Shown here: in pieces, positions 26,364-33,970 of the stretch
How positions within the stretch are numbered: the stretch's first letter is position 1
How the letters are laid out: every line of letters begins with the position of its first letter
Source of the DNA: Shewanella hafniensis
GTDB taxonomy: Bacteria > Pseudomonadota > Gammaproteobacteria > Enterobacterales > Shewanellaceae
Assembly: GCF_019655335.1 (NCBI RefSeq)
Contig: NZ_BPFD01000041.1
Location: 1 to 42,855, forward strand
DNA: 42,855 nucleotides
Direction: 5' to 3'
Position numbers and translations under genes: made by a program
Notes under the pieces: generated by a model
What the model was told of the DNA's origin: nothing
The model's database searches: none
Seen by the model: the letters and a program-made list of their open reading frames with translations, nothing else

Positions 26364-27788
26364 ATGAATATGGCCACCGAACACCTTAATGCCTCGCCAC
26401 TGACTCAGTTGCTCCAACGCCAACGCAGCAGTTATTTAGCGGCGCCGAATCCGAATTACGCTACGCGAGTAGAGCAATTAACTCGACTTAAAGCAGCCAT
26501 ACTGCAATTTAAAACGCCTTTAGTCGAAGCCTTAAGCCAAGACTATGGCCATAGATCGATTGATGACAGCCTGATATCAGACATTATGCCAGTCATCAAC
26601 AACATCAATTACAGTTTGAAAAATCTAAAAAAATGGCTCAAACCCAGCGCTCGCCATGCGGGGTTGTTGCTCGCACCCGCCAAAGTCACTGTGCATTATC
26701 AGCCTGTAGGGGTTATCGGCATCATAGTGCCGTGGAACTTCCCCGTCATGCTATCAATTGGCCCGCTAGTGACCGCCATCGCGGCGGGTAATCACGCCAT
26801 GCTAAAAATGTCCGAATTCACCCCTGCGACTAACCAAGTGATCAAACAACTACTGGCACACGTCTTCGATGAGTCCCACGTGGCAGTTGTAGAAGGTGAA
26901 GCCGATGTCGCCGCAGCGTTTTCAGCCCTACCCTTTGATCATTTACTCTTTACCGGCTCGACCACAGTTGGCCGTCATGTGATGCGTGCCGCAGCCAATA
27001 ATCTCACCCCAGTGACACTCGAATTGGGCGGTAAATCGCCAGTCATTATCGCCCCCGATATGCCGCTTGAGATAGCAGTAGAACGAATGATTTATGGTAA
27101 GTGTTTGAATGCCGGACAAATCTGCGTCGCACCGGATTATGTTCTATGTCCAAAATCAAAAGTGGATGAATTTATTGCCGCCTACCGAACTAAATTTAAT
27201 GCCATGTACGGCGCGATAAACCACAACAAAGACTACGGCAGCATCATTAATACCCGTCAGTTTGACCGCTTGATGACAGTGCTCGACGACGCGAAAGCTA
27301 AGGGTGCCCATGTTATTTCGGCGACAGACGAAGCTATCGATAGTCAACATCGTAAACTCGCCACTCAGCTAATCACTCACACCAGTGAAGATATGCTATT
27401 GATGCAAGAGGAAATTTTTGGCCCATTGTTACCGATTATTAGCTACGACACCTTAGATGAAGCGATTCAGTACATCAACCACAGAGCAAGACCGCTAGCG
27501 CTGTATGTGATGAGTTTCGATGAGCCAACTCAGCAAAAAATCCTCCAGCAGACCCATTCTGGCGGTGTGTGCATTAACGAAACCGTGTTTCATGTCGCCG
27601 CCGACGATGCGCCCTTTGGCGGAATCGGCCCGTCGGGAATGGGGCATTACCATGGCAAGGAAGGATTTTTAACCTTCAGCCATGCTAAAACGGTACTCAG
27701 CCGAGGCCGATTCAACACAGGCAAATTTGTGCACCCGCCCTACGGCACTGTTATCCAGCGCATCTTAATGAAGCTATTTTTGCGCTAG
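26364..27788 (+). CDS. calB: Coniferyl-aldehyde dehydrogenase-like aldehyde dehydrogenase
   Basis: The 474-aa NAD(P)-dependent aldehyde dehydrogenase has the Rossmann-type motif IIVPWNFPVMLSIGPL and TGSTTVGRHV. The catalytic glutamate is in VTLELGGKSP and the nucleophilic cysteine in CLNAGQICVAPDYV. The early QDYGHRS segment and the overall pattern are those of coniferyl-aldehyde dehydrogenases (CalB). The real substrate could be another fatty or aromatic aldehyde, and the C-terminal hydrophobic tail (TVIQRILMKLFLR) hints at membrane association. GGAGCG precedes the start. It is followed after 17 bp by a TetR gene. The palindrome upstream suggests induction when the repressor binds an aldehyde or acyl ligand. 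Confidence 0.87.
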   Translation: MNMATEHLNASPLTQLLQRQRSSYLAAPNPNYATRVEQLTRLKAAILQFKTPLVEALSQDYGHRSIDDSLISDIMPVINNINYSLKNLKKWLKPSARHAGLLLAPAKVTVHYQPVGVIGIIVPWNFPVMLSIGPLVTAIAAGNHAMLKMSEFTPATNQVIKQLLAHVFDESHVAVVEGEADVAAAFSALPFDHLLFTGSTTVGRHVMRAAANNLTPVTLELGGKSPVIIAPDMPLEIAVERMIYGKCLNAGQICVAPDYVLCPKSKVDEFIAAYRTKFNAMYGAINHNKDYGSIINTRQFDRLMTVLDDAKAKGAHVISATDEAIDSQHRKLATQLITHTSEDMLLMQEEIFGPLLPIISYDTLDEAIQYINHRARPLALYVMSFDEPTQQKILQQTHSGGVCINETVFHVAADDAPFGGIGPSGMGHYHGKEGFLTFSHAKTVLSRGRFNTGKFVHPPYGTVIQRILMKLFLR

Positions 27789-27805
27789 TCATTGGGGGAT
27801 AAATC

Positions 27806-28411
27806 TTGAATCAGCCATCAACAACACAAGCCATTAAAACCATGACAGATAAACGCCAAGCCATTCTCGACACTGCCTTAGCGCTCTTTGTCAGCCAAGG
27901 ATTTCATGGCACGTCCACCGCCTCGATAGCTAAGCAAGCAGGTGTAGCAACGGGCACCTTGTTCCATCATTTCTCTTCCAAGGAAGCCTTGATGGAATCT
28001 TTATTTCTAACAATAAAACAAGAGTTTGCCGATGCCTTGCTGCTAAACACTCATAATGGCAGCGATCTTAAACTCAATGCCCTACAGCTATGGCAAAGTG
28101 CAATTGATTGGTCGCTGGACAACCCTGTCAAACAGCTGTTTTTTCAGCAATATTCCATGTCGCCCATGATTGCCGCTAAGGTGCGCGATCAGGCGATGAA
28201 CAGCATCTTAGGCTTTATTAGCGAGCTGATTAAGCAAGGGCAAATAGAGGGATTAATCGCCCACTATCCGCTGGAGCTGATGCTAGAAAACTGCCATGGC
28301 CAATATCTAGCGGCAACCCGATTTTTTATTGATAACCCGCACTTAGGCGTGAATAAAACGTACCGCGATGCCAGTTTTGAACTGTTTTGGAAGGCCATGC
28401 AAGCGGACTAA
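27806..28411 (+). CDS. TetR-family transcriptional repressor
   Basis: The 201-aa regulator has a TetR DNA-binding domain (about 17-62: RQAILDTALALFVSQGFHG, TASIAKQAGVATGTLFHHFSSKEAL) and a variable helical ligand-binding C-terminal domain. Translation probably begins at TTG 27806, preceded by GGGGGAT. The next ATG, 12 codons in at 27842, lacks a ribosome site but would still give a complete domain. It is co-directional with the aldehyde dehydrogenase 17 bp upstream, so it probably represses that operon through the ACCGACT palindrome. A terminator follows about 60 bp later. Confidence 0.88.
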   Translation: MNQPSTTQAIKTMTDKRQAILDTALALFVSQGFHGTSTASIAKQAGVATGTLFHHFSSKEALMESLFLTIKQEFADALLLNTHNGSDLKLNALQLWQSAIDWSLDNPVKQLFFQQYSMSPMIAAKVRDQAMNSILGFISELIKQGQIEGLIAHYPLELMLENCHGQYLAATRFFIDNPHLGVNKTYRDASFELFWKAMQAD

Positions 28412-28468
28412 CATCACATGACCCACAACAAAGCCAACGCCCACCCACTGCAGAAATTAATCCAATAA

Positions 28469-28504
28469 AAAACCGAGTCAGTTTAACTGGCTCGGTTTTC
28501 TTTT
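28469..28504. terminator. Bidirectional terminator between TetR gene and csgG
   Basis: A 14-bp stem (AAAACCGAGTCAGT with ACTGGCTCGGTTTT, one G-U pair) closes a 3-nt loop. T-runs follow on the plus strand (TTTTCTTTT) and on the minus strand (TTTTTTATT). Confidence 0.88.
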
Positions 28505-28570
28505 ACGTCTTCACACAGATAGTGACTAAGAGATAAAGCAGAGGCTGCTTTCTGCGATATCTAACTCCAA

Positions 28571-28597
28571 CGTCTAGCGTCTAGCGTCTAGCGTCTA
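28571..28597. repeat. 7-bp tandem repeat at the csgG stop codon
   Basis: CGTCTAG is repeated almost four times (three full copies plus CGTCTA). On the csgG strand the repeat reads TAGACGC, so the csgG TAG stop is itself the first repeat. Further TAGs follow at 7-base steps, covering all three reading frames. Confidence 0.85.
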
Positions 28598-29401
28598 ACT
28601 TTGACTCAATTCCTGCGCTTTCTCTACTGGCTGGGTGACTTGAGTTGGACTCCAGTAGCCTTGCTTAATGCCCTTATCAATCAGCTCAGCGACCGCTAAT
28701 TCAATGGCTTGCAACACGCAAAACTGTACTGGCTCGTTAGTGGTAAAACCGATTTCGGCCTCAGCGAGGCGATTTAAACTGGTGTAACGGAACAAGCCAG
28801 CGCGCATTTCTTGGGATAAAACACGTTTGCTGGTCGAAACCGACATCATCACTTTACCTGTGTGCACATCGACGGCGCGCAAATAAATGGTCACCTGATC
28901 TTCACGATACATTTCCGAAGCGCCAATGCCGTAGTATTCGACACCGCTACCGCCTGTGCTGGTGTTAGTCTCATAGCTAATAACGCCACCTTCGAGTAAC
29001 AATCTGGCGGTGGATAATACGGGCACTTCATCGCCCTTAGTACCGCTCTGTTTATTACTAATTTTGCGCTCGGTCAGCAGGTTTTGTAGCCCTTCACGTT
29101 CCACTGGGGTAAACCATTTAGAATCGAGCAAGGTCTGCATCAACATAGAGGTTGCGCCCTGAGTCACGGCGGTAGAAAACGAACTCACGTTCGCCTGTGG
29201 TTTATATTGGCCAGTTTGATCGCGAAAGGAATACACAGCTACTGGGATGGGAAACTTAGGGCCAGGTTGAGTTTGCAGCCCACGCATCACTTCACTCAAG
29301 GGGTTAACCTCGGCAGGCGTGATATTCAAATCGGGTTTGGGGATCAAGCTACAGGCCGACATGCTTAACAGTAATAAACTCACTAACACTAGACGGGCCA
29401 T
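28595..29401 (-). CDS. csgG: Curli secretion channel lipoprotein CsgG
   Basis: The 268-aa outer-membrane lipoprotein has a lipobox (LLLSMSACS, lipidated Cys at residue 17) and the CsgG core: VAVYSFRDQTGQYKP, SFSTAVTQGATSML, WFTPVEREGLQNLLTERKI, YYGIGASEMYREDQVTIYLRAV and TNEPVQFCVLQAIE. In curli systems nine CsgG subunits form the pore through which curlin is secreted. By alignment from memory, the constriction phenylalanine (E. coli F56) is kept in SSFSTAV. The positions of Y51 and N55 appear substituted, with one extra residue in the loop. The start overlaps the csgF stop by one base (TAATG). A 7-bp repeat begins at its stop. Confidence 0.93.
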   Translation of the reverse strand: MARLVLVSLLLLSMSACSLIPKPDLNITPAEVNPLSEVMRGLQTQPGPKFPIPVAVYSFRDQTGQYKPQANVSSFSTAVTQGATSMLMQTLLDSKWFTPVEREGLQNLLTERKISNKQSGTKGDEVPVLSTARLLLEGGVISYETNTSTGGSGVEYYGIGASEMYREDQVTIYLRAVDVHTGKVMMSVSTSKRVLSQEMRAGLFRYTSLNRLAEAEIGFTTNEPVQFCVLQAIELAVAELIDKGIKQGYWSPTQVTQPVEKAQELSQS

Positions 29402-29796
29402 TAGTTGACTCCTCCGAATGTTGGCATTTCAATCACAGTGACTTCACCGGTTTCAGTATTAGTAATAGTTAGCATCACGCCATTTCCCGTAGAAGCCACT
29501 TCAATCCGAAAATCACCGGTATCGTAAACACCGTCGGTAATTTCACCATCGGCGACGCCACGGGTGATCGAGTTAATGATATTACGCTCTAGGGATTCTT
29601 TAAAACGGGTGACAAAGTCCTTCTCGGTCGAGGTAGATTTATTGTCATTCTGGGCCTGGGCTTTATTTAATAAGAAAGCCCCATTTTGTGGATTGCCGCC
29701 AAAGCTGGGGTTCACTGGCGTATAGATCAATTCAGTGGCTTGGCCACTGCTTGCCACACATAGCGTGACAAGGGCAAGTAACGTCCTGTATGTCAT
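29401..29796 (-). CDS. csgF: Curli assembly factor CsgF
   Basis: The 131-aa protein has a signal peptide (LLALVTLCVASSGQA) and then the conserved mature N-terminus, ELIYTPVNPSFGGNPQNGAFLLNKAQAQN, which in E. coli CsgF inserts into the CsgG pore. The C-terminal part (DFRIEVASTGNGVMLTITNTETGEVTVIEMP) matches the nucleator-facing domain. Length agrees with the family. It is between csgE and csgG on the minus strand, 10 bp after csgE and overlapping csgG by one base, so the three are one operon. Confidence 0.93.
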   Translation of the reverse strand: MTYRTLLALVTLCVASSGQATELIYTPVNPSFGGNPQNGAFLLNKAQAQNDNKSTSTEKDFVTRFKESLERNIINSITRGVADGEITDGVYDTGDFRIEVASTGNGVMLTITNTETGEVTVIEMPTFGGVN

Positions 29797-29806
29797 TATT
29801 ATTATC

Positions 29807-30217
29807 CTAAAAATCGTCCGATGTTACTGAAAAATCACCTGTTATTGCATTGGCTCTGACTTGCGCTAAATAATCAATCGTGATCAAAATCGCCTGCTCT
29901 GCACTCTCTTTAACCGGATTTGCACGACGACCAAAATGGGTGGTGTAAATCCGTGTCCCGTTTACTTCTAAGGTTAAAACGGTTCCAGCCTGCGGAAACA
30001 CAGTCTCGTACAGCGTCACGTTAAAGCCTTGGGTAAAGGGCAGCTCGCGCCAATAGCTTGAGTAGTAGAAGCCAAAATCCTTACCAAACCGAGTCAAGGT
30101 TCTATCTATCACTAAACCACTAATTTCAATGTCGTTGTCGGCAAGAGTGATAGGGGAAGCCAGCAGCAGGAATGGACATAAAACGTAAGTAAGCAGACGC
30201 TGTTTTAACTGTTTCAC
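29807..30217 (-). CDS. csgE: Curli secretion specificity factor CsgE
   Basis: The 136-aa periplasmic protein has a signal peptide ending TLADND and the CsgE signature: EISGLVIDRTLTRFGKDFGFYYSSYWRE, LYETVFPQAGTVLTLEVNG, TRIYTTHFGRR and a helical C-terminus. CsgE caps the CsgG channel and confers substrate specificity. It is the first gene of csgE-csgF-csgG. GGAGG lies upstream (TTAAGGAGGGATAAGTG). No csgA, csgB, csgC or csgD is present in the window, so the structural subunits must be encoded elsewhere or be unconventional. Confidence 0.92.
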   Translation of the reverse strand: MKQLKQRLLTYVLCPFLLLASPITLADNDIEISGLVIDRTLTRFGKDFGFYYSSYWRELPFTQGFNVTLYETVFPQAGTVLTLEVNGTRIYTTHFGRRANPVKESAEQAILITIDYLAQVRANAITGDFSVTSDDF

Positions 30218-30465
30218 TTATCCCTCCTTAACCTTTTAATCGAACCTTAAAAACCGCGCCAACCTCTGTTTTAACAACGGGAGTTTTAGCGTCAATTTTC
30301 GATAAAGCAGGTTAACAGGGTTAAAGATCTCCCGTCATTACGCTGAGGGGCAAATTAGCCCGAAGAGCTAAGGTAAAAAGGCAAAAATAGCCCATTTGGC
30401 TAATACGCTAAGAGGCGGTTAAGGCAAGAGTCACAGGGTAAACGAACGGAGCAAGAGGCAATAAA

Positions 30466-30487
30466 AATGCGACCCTAAGGTCGCATT
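30466..30487 (-). terminator. Terminator of the sensor kinase gene
   Basis: AATGCGACC / GGTCGCATT is a perfect 9-bp stem with a 4-nt loop, followed on the minus strand by TTTTTATT, 26 bp beyond the histidine kinase stop. The rest of the 295 bp between csgE and this gene holds no ORF that I accept and must contain the csgEFG promoter. Confidence 0.85.
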
Positions 30488-30512
30488 GCGGTATTGATAC
30501 AAGGCATGGGGA

Positions 30513-32207
30513 TTATTGTGGCAACCACAGCCGAACCAACAGGCCACCGTCACTGCGATTGTGCATACTAATACTGCCATCGTGGGCTTCAATAATTTCA
30601 CGGCACAGAGGTAAACCAAGCCCTGTACCCGATTGTTTAGTCGAGTAAAACGGCAACAACGCTTGCTCTAAAACTTCGCCTGACATGCCAGTACCGCGAT
30701 CCTCGATAACAATACTAAAACCCACACCATCCACTAAGGTTTGTTGCCGAATCGACAGGGTGACATCCTCAGGGTTTGAACCCGATTCATGGGCATTTTT
30801 TAGCAAGTTGAGAAGCACTTGCTCCATCTGTCCTTGATCGAAAAAACCATCAACCTCAGGTAACTCATGAATGAGTTTAAAGGGATAATGCTGGGTTAAC
30901 TGAGTCGTAAATTGTGTCCAATTGACCTGACGTCGCTGCGGGAGCGGCAACTTAGCAAAGCGGGCATAGTTGAAGATAAACTGACTCAGATGGCCAGTGC
31001 GATTCTCTATGGTATCGAAAATCAGCTTAAGTTTTGGATTATCCAGATCTTTAGTCAGTAAACGCCCCGAGTTCACCATAGAGGCGATGGGCGCAACTGA
31101 GTTATTGAGTTCATGGCTAATAATACGGATGACTTTTTTCCATACTGCCACCTCTTGACGATTAAGCTCACGGGTCATCTGCTTGAGCAATATCAAGTTA
31201 TGTTGTTGGTTATTCAATAAAAATTGGCCACGACTAAGATACCAAGTTTCCACATCATCTTCGCCCATGGCGAAGAGTCCGTTCTTTTCATGTTTAAGCG
31301 CCAAGGCCAATACCTCGGGCAAGTCCAGCAGCAATTCATCTAGGCTCAAGCCTTCCATTTTGCCCTTTTTATGGAATAGGTGACGCGCCGCATCGTTGGC
31401 GTAAATGAGTCGCTGATGGTCGTCGAGCAATAGCATCACGTTGGGAGAGCTTTGGATCACCTTATCCAGCAACAACTCTCGCTGGTAAATGTATTGCCTT
31501 TCTTGGCGTAATTTTGCCGCAGAATAATTAAATAACTGGGCCAAGGTTTGTAGCTGACCTTCACCATGTTCTGGAATACTCACACTAAAATCATTATCGC
31601 TAAAGTTCAGCAGACCTATTTCGAGGGAATCCAAGCTACGACCCAGATACCGTGTTAACCAAGCGACACTTAGGCCACACGCGCCACAAGCGAGCAATAA
31701 CACCAGTAAAGCTTCACCTAAGGTTAAACTCGAGACTCCTTCGTTCTCTGCTATTTCAGTGGGTGCCACAGGGGATGCTGGGGCTTTGGGCGGTAAAATC
31801 GAGAGCGGTTCTACTCGTAAAGGCTCTGCAATATGGGCGCTGAAATTAAACTGCCCTTCTTTAAGTTGTTCTAACTTGAAGAGTTTTATTTGTAACTGTT
31901 CTTGCTTAAGTTGTTCAAGTTTTTGCAGTTCAGCCTTAATCTGCTCGGTCCTCTGGCGCGCTTGCATTGCTGCCGCTAGCTGCAATTGTTCAGTATTTTT
32001 AAGGGCAAACTCAATGGCAGCAGTGGTTTTTTCCAGATCAGCAAAGTCGAGTTGTACATTCACATTAGGGATTTCGATTGCCTTAGATGTGGCGACAGCC
32101 GAAGTTTCAGGTGAGATATATTTCACCAAGGCAAAACTAAGCAAGACGCCAAACGCGCAGCAAACCATTGAATAAATGATAATTTTAGTTCGGATTAACA
32201 CTGACAT
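30513..32207 (-). CDS. NtrY-like sensor histidine kinase
   Basis: The 564-aa kinase has a TM helix (about 8-31), a periplasmic segment with a long Gln/Leu/Lys-rich coiled coil (about 52-118) and a second TM (about 162-188). A HAMP-like stretch and a PAS domain (about 242-340) follow. The dimerisation domain has phospho-acceptor H365 in RIISHELNNSVAPIA. The ATPase domain has QVLLNLLKNAHESG (N box), IEDRGTGMSG (G1) and GTGLGLPLCREII (G2). The NtrY/AtoS-type H-box fits partnership with the NtrC-like regulator directly upstream. AAGGA abuts the annotated ATG; a GTG two codons later (32201) has better spacing and may be the true start. It probably senses an envelope signal and controls the neighbouring exporter. 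Confidence 0.9.
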   Translation of the reverse strand: MSVLIRTKIIIYSMVCCAFGVLLSFALVKYISPETSAVATSKAIEIPNVNVQLDFADLEKTTAAIEFALKNTEQLQLAAAMQARQRTEQIKAELQKLEQLKQEQLQIKLFKLEQLKEGQFNFSAHIAEPLRVEPLSILPPKAPASPVAPTEIAENEGVSSLTLGEALLVLLLACGACGLSVAWLTRYLGRSLDSLEIGLLNFSDNDFSVSIPEHGEGQLQTLAQLFNYSAAKLRQERQYIYQRELLLDKVIQSSPNVMLLLDDHQRLIYANDAARHLFHKKGKMEGLSLDELLLDLPEVLALALKHEKNGLFAMGEDDVETWYLSRGQFLLNNQQHNLILLKQMTRELNRQEVAVWKKVIRIISHELNNSVAPIASMVNSGRLLTKDLDNPKLKLIFDTIENRTGHLSQFIFNYARFAKLPLPQRRQVNWTQFTTQLTQHYPFKLIHELPEVDGFFDQGQMEQVLLNLLKNAHESGSNPEDVTLSIRQQTLVDGVGFSIVIEDRGTGMSGEVLEQALLPFYSTKQSGTGLGLPLCREIIEAHDGSISMHNRSDGGLLVRLWLPQ

Positions 32208-32232
32208 TCCTTAATCAATAGCCTTTCTCTCG

Positions 32233-32331
32233 CCTAGAAGCTGAAGCTTAGAATCTGTGACCTAGTATCTGAGACTTAGTATCTGTTGCCTAAAAGCTGT
32301 TGCCTAGAACCTAAAAACTAGCATCTGCACT
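32233..32331. repeat. Degenerate 14-15-bp tandem repeat between the two-component genes
   Basis: About seven imperfect copies of a unit like CCTAGTATCTGTTG lie end to end, for example CCTAGTATCTGAGA (32261), CTTAGTATCTGTTG (32275) and CCTAAAAGCTGTTG (32289). They fill almost the whole 128-bp gap between the regulator stop and the kinase start. Confidence 0.75.
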
Positions 32332-32335
32332 TGGC

Positions 32336-33847
32336 CTATGACTTATCTAAACCAAACTTATCCATGCGCCGATACAGCGCCTGACGACTGAGCCCAAGCG
32401 CTTTGGCGACCCGGGCAATCACGCCATGGTGCTGTTTTAGCGCCGCTTCAATATCTTCGCGGCTCACCTCTATCGCCTCATTAGCCGACTGTGTTTGGTC
32501 GCGGGCAGAGCTATCAGAAAAAGTGGCATTAGTGGGAATAGAACTTGGCACATAAACGGGCTGAGGATCAGATTGTCTCTGTTCAAAGCTGCGCGGATCG
32601 GACTGTCGCTGATCTAAGCGTCGCGGCGCAGAAGCTGCAGAAATATGGGAAGTCGCAGATCTTGCAGCACTCACGACAGGTGCCAAGCCAAAGTCAGCCT
32701 CAGTCAATACATGGCTTTTTGCCAACAATACCGCTCGCTTACAGGCGTTTTCCAGCTCACGCACATTACCCGGCCAGCGATAGTGCAACAACGCCTGCAA
32801 TGCGGGCTTACTCAAGCTAAAATCGCTACCGATAAAATGCTGCACTAAAGGCAAAATATCATCGGTGCGTTGATTCAGCGGCGATAGCGCCAGTTCAATC
32901 ACATTTAAGCGGTAAAACAAATCCTCACGAAAACGCCCTTCGGCAATATCTTGGGCTAGATCCGCATTGGTCGCACTGATCACCCGCACTTTCACTTTTT
33001 GGGTTTTATGGCTACCTAAGCGTTCAAATTCACCGGTTTGCAGCACGCGCAGCAGTTTTACTTGGCCAGATAAGGGCAAGTTACCGATTTCATCTAAAAA
33101 CAGTGTGCCGCCGTCGGCCGCTTCAAAGCGGCCAATGCGCGCTTTAGTTGCGCCCGTAAAAGCCCCCGCCTCGGCACCAAACAACTCTGCCTCTAATAAA
33201 TCCATCGGCAAGGCGCCGACATTGACCTTGATAAAAGGCTTGTTTTTTAAGGGAGAATTAGCATGGAGAATATCAGCAAGCTTGTCTTTACCCGCACCAT
33301 TAGGGCCAGTGATGAGGACCGACACATCTGAGCGTGCCAGTTGCAAGGCTAAATCAATGCAACGCTGCATCGCGCCGCTACCAAAAACAATCCCACAGAG
33401 GTCCGCATCGGCGATCGCCACTTGGCGTTGATGATTCACCCGCTCGAGACGATGGTTAGCACGGGAGAGTTTATAAAGCGCGATCAAATTGGTAATGCTA
33501 TTGAGCACCTTAGCGTCATCCCAAGGTTTGCCCATGTAATCGGCCGCGCCCGCTTTGACTAATTCAACGGCGGTTTCGAGCTGAGTCCACGCCGTCATCA
33601 AAATGATCGGTAGATCGCCTTGGCGTTCGCGCAGGGCGTAAAACAGTTGCTTGCCTTCCTCGCCCGAGGTGGTATCTCGGGTAAAGTTCATATCTTGGAT
33701 CACTAAATCCACATCTTGCGTCGCCAATAATCCAAGGGCGTCCTCCGGACTATGGCAAATCAGCACCCGATAATCATTAAGCTCTAGCATCAAACCTAGG
33801 GCTTGGCAGATGGCGTGATTGTCGTCGACGATGAGGATAGTATCCAT
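32336..33847 (-). CDS. NtrC-like sigma-54 response regulator
   Basis: The 503-aa regulator has a receiver domain (1-120) with acidic pocket D8/D9 and phospho-acceptor D52 in VIQDMNF. A sigma-54 AAA+ domain (about 145-380) follows, with Walker A GPNGAGKD, the sigma-54 loop GAFTGAT and Walker B GGTLFLDEIG. A long low-complexity linker (about 385-455) leads to a Fis-type helix-turn-helix ending SRQALYRRMDKFGLDKS. The last glycine-lysine-(T/S) position of Walker A is an aspartate (GKD) rather than T/S or E, which is unusual. The linker carries a duplicated RQSDP unit. It is encoded upstream of its kinase and downstream of the exporter operon, whose promoter is sigma-54-type, making that operon the likely target. 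Confidence 0.92.
   Translation of the reverse strand: MDTILIVDDNHAICQALGLMLELNDYRVLICHSPEDALGLLATQDVDLVIQDMNFTRDTTSGEEGKQLFYALRERQGDLPIILMTAWTQLETAVELVKAGAADYMGKPWDDAKVLNSITNLIALYKLSRANHRLERVNHQRQVAIADADLCGIVFGSGAMQRCIDLALQLARSDVSVLITGPNGAGKDKLADILHANSPLKNKPFIKVNVGALPMDLLEAELFGAEAGAFTGATKARIGRFEAADGGTLFLDEIGNLPLSGQVKLLRVLQTGEFERLGSHKTQKVKVRVISATNADLAQDIAEGRFREDLFYRLNVIELALSPLNQRTDDILPLVQHFIGSDFSLSKPALQALLHYRWPGNVRELENACKRAVLLAKSHVLTEADFGLAPVVSAARSATSHISAASAPRRLDQRQSDPRSFEQRQSDPQPVYVPSSIPTNATFSDSSARDQTQSANEAIEVSREDIEAALKQHHGVIARVAKALGLSRQALYRRMDKFGLDKS
32565..32624. repeat. 30-bp tandem duplication inside the regulator linker
   Basis: Two adjacent 30-bp units (32565-32594 and 32595-32624), both beginning GGATC and similar throughout, encode the duplicated LDQRQSDPRS / FEQRQSDPQP segments of the regulator's linker. 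The reading frame is preserved. Confidence 0.75.
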
Positions 33848-33893
33848 AAGTATGAGTGTTGTCCTATATAAAACTATTAACCGTAAAGTAACA

Positions 33894-33929
33894 AAAAGTG
33901 CAATAACATCCTATTGTTATCGCACTTTT
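33894..33929 (-). terminator. Terminator of the exporter operon
   Basis: AAAAGTGC (33894-33901) pairs with GCACTTTT, and ATAACA with TGTTAT, across a single A-C mismatch, closing a 6-nt loop. On the minus strand a TTTTTG run follows. It separates the exporter operon from the regulator gene. Confidence 0.85.
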
Positions 33930-33970
33930 ATCGGGCTTTTATCGTACCTTGAGTGACATCAAATATTTCG

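Noticed and set aside
32967..33431. 154-codon open frame opposite the NtrC-like regulator, and 31759-32175 opposite the kinase
   Set aside because: Both mirror conserved domains of real genes on the other strand and are coding shadows.
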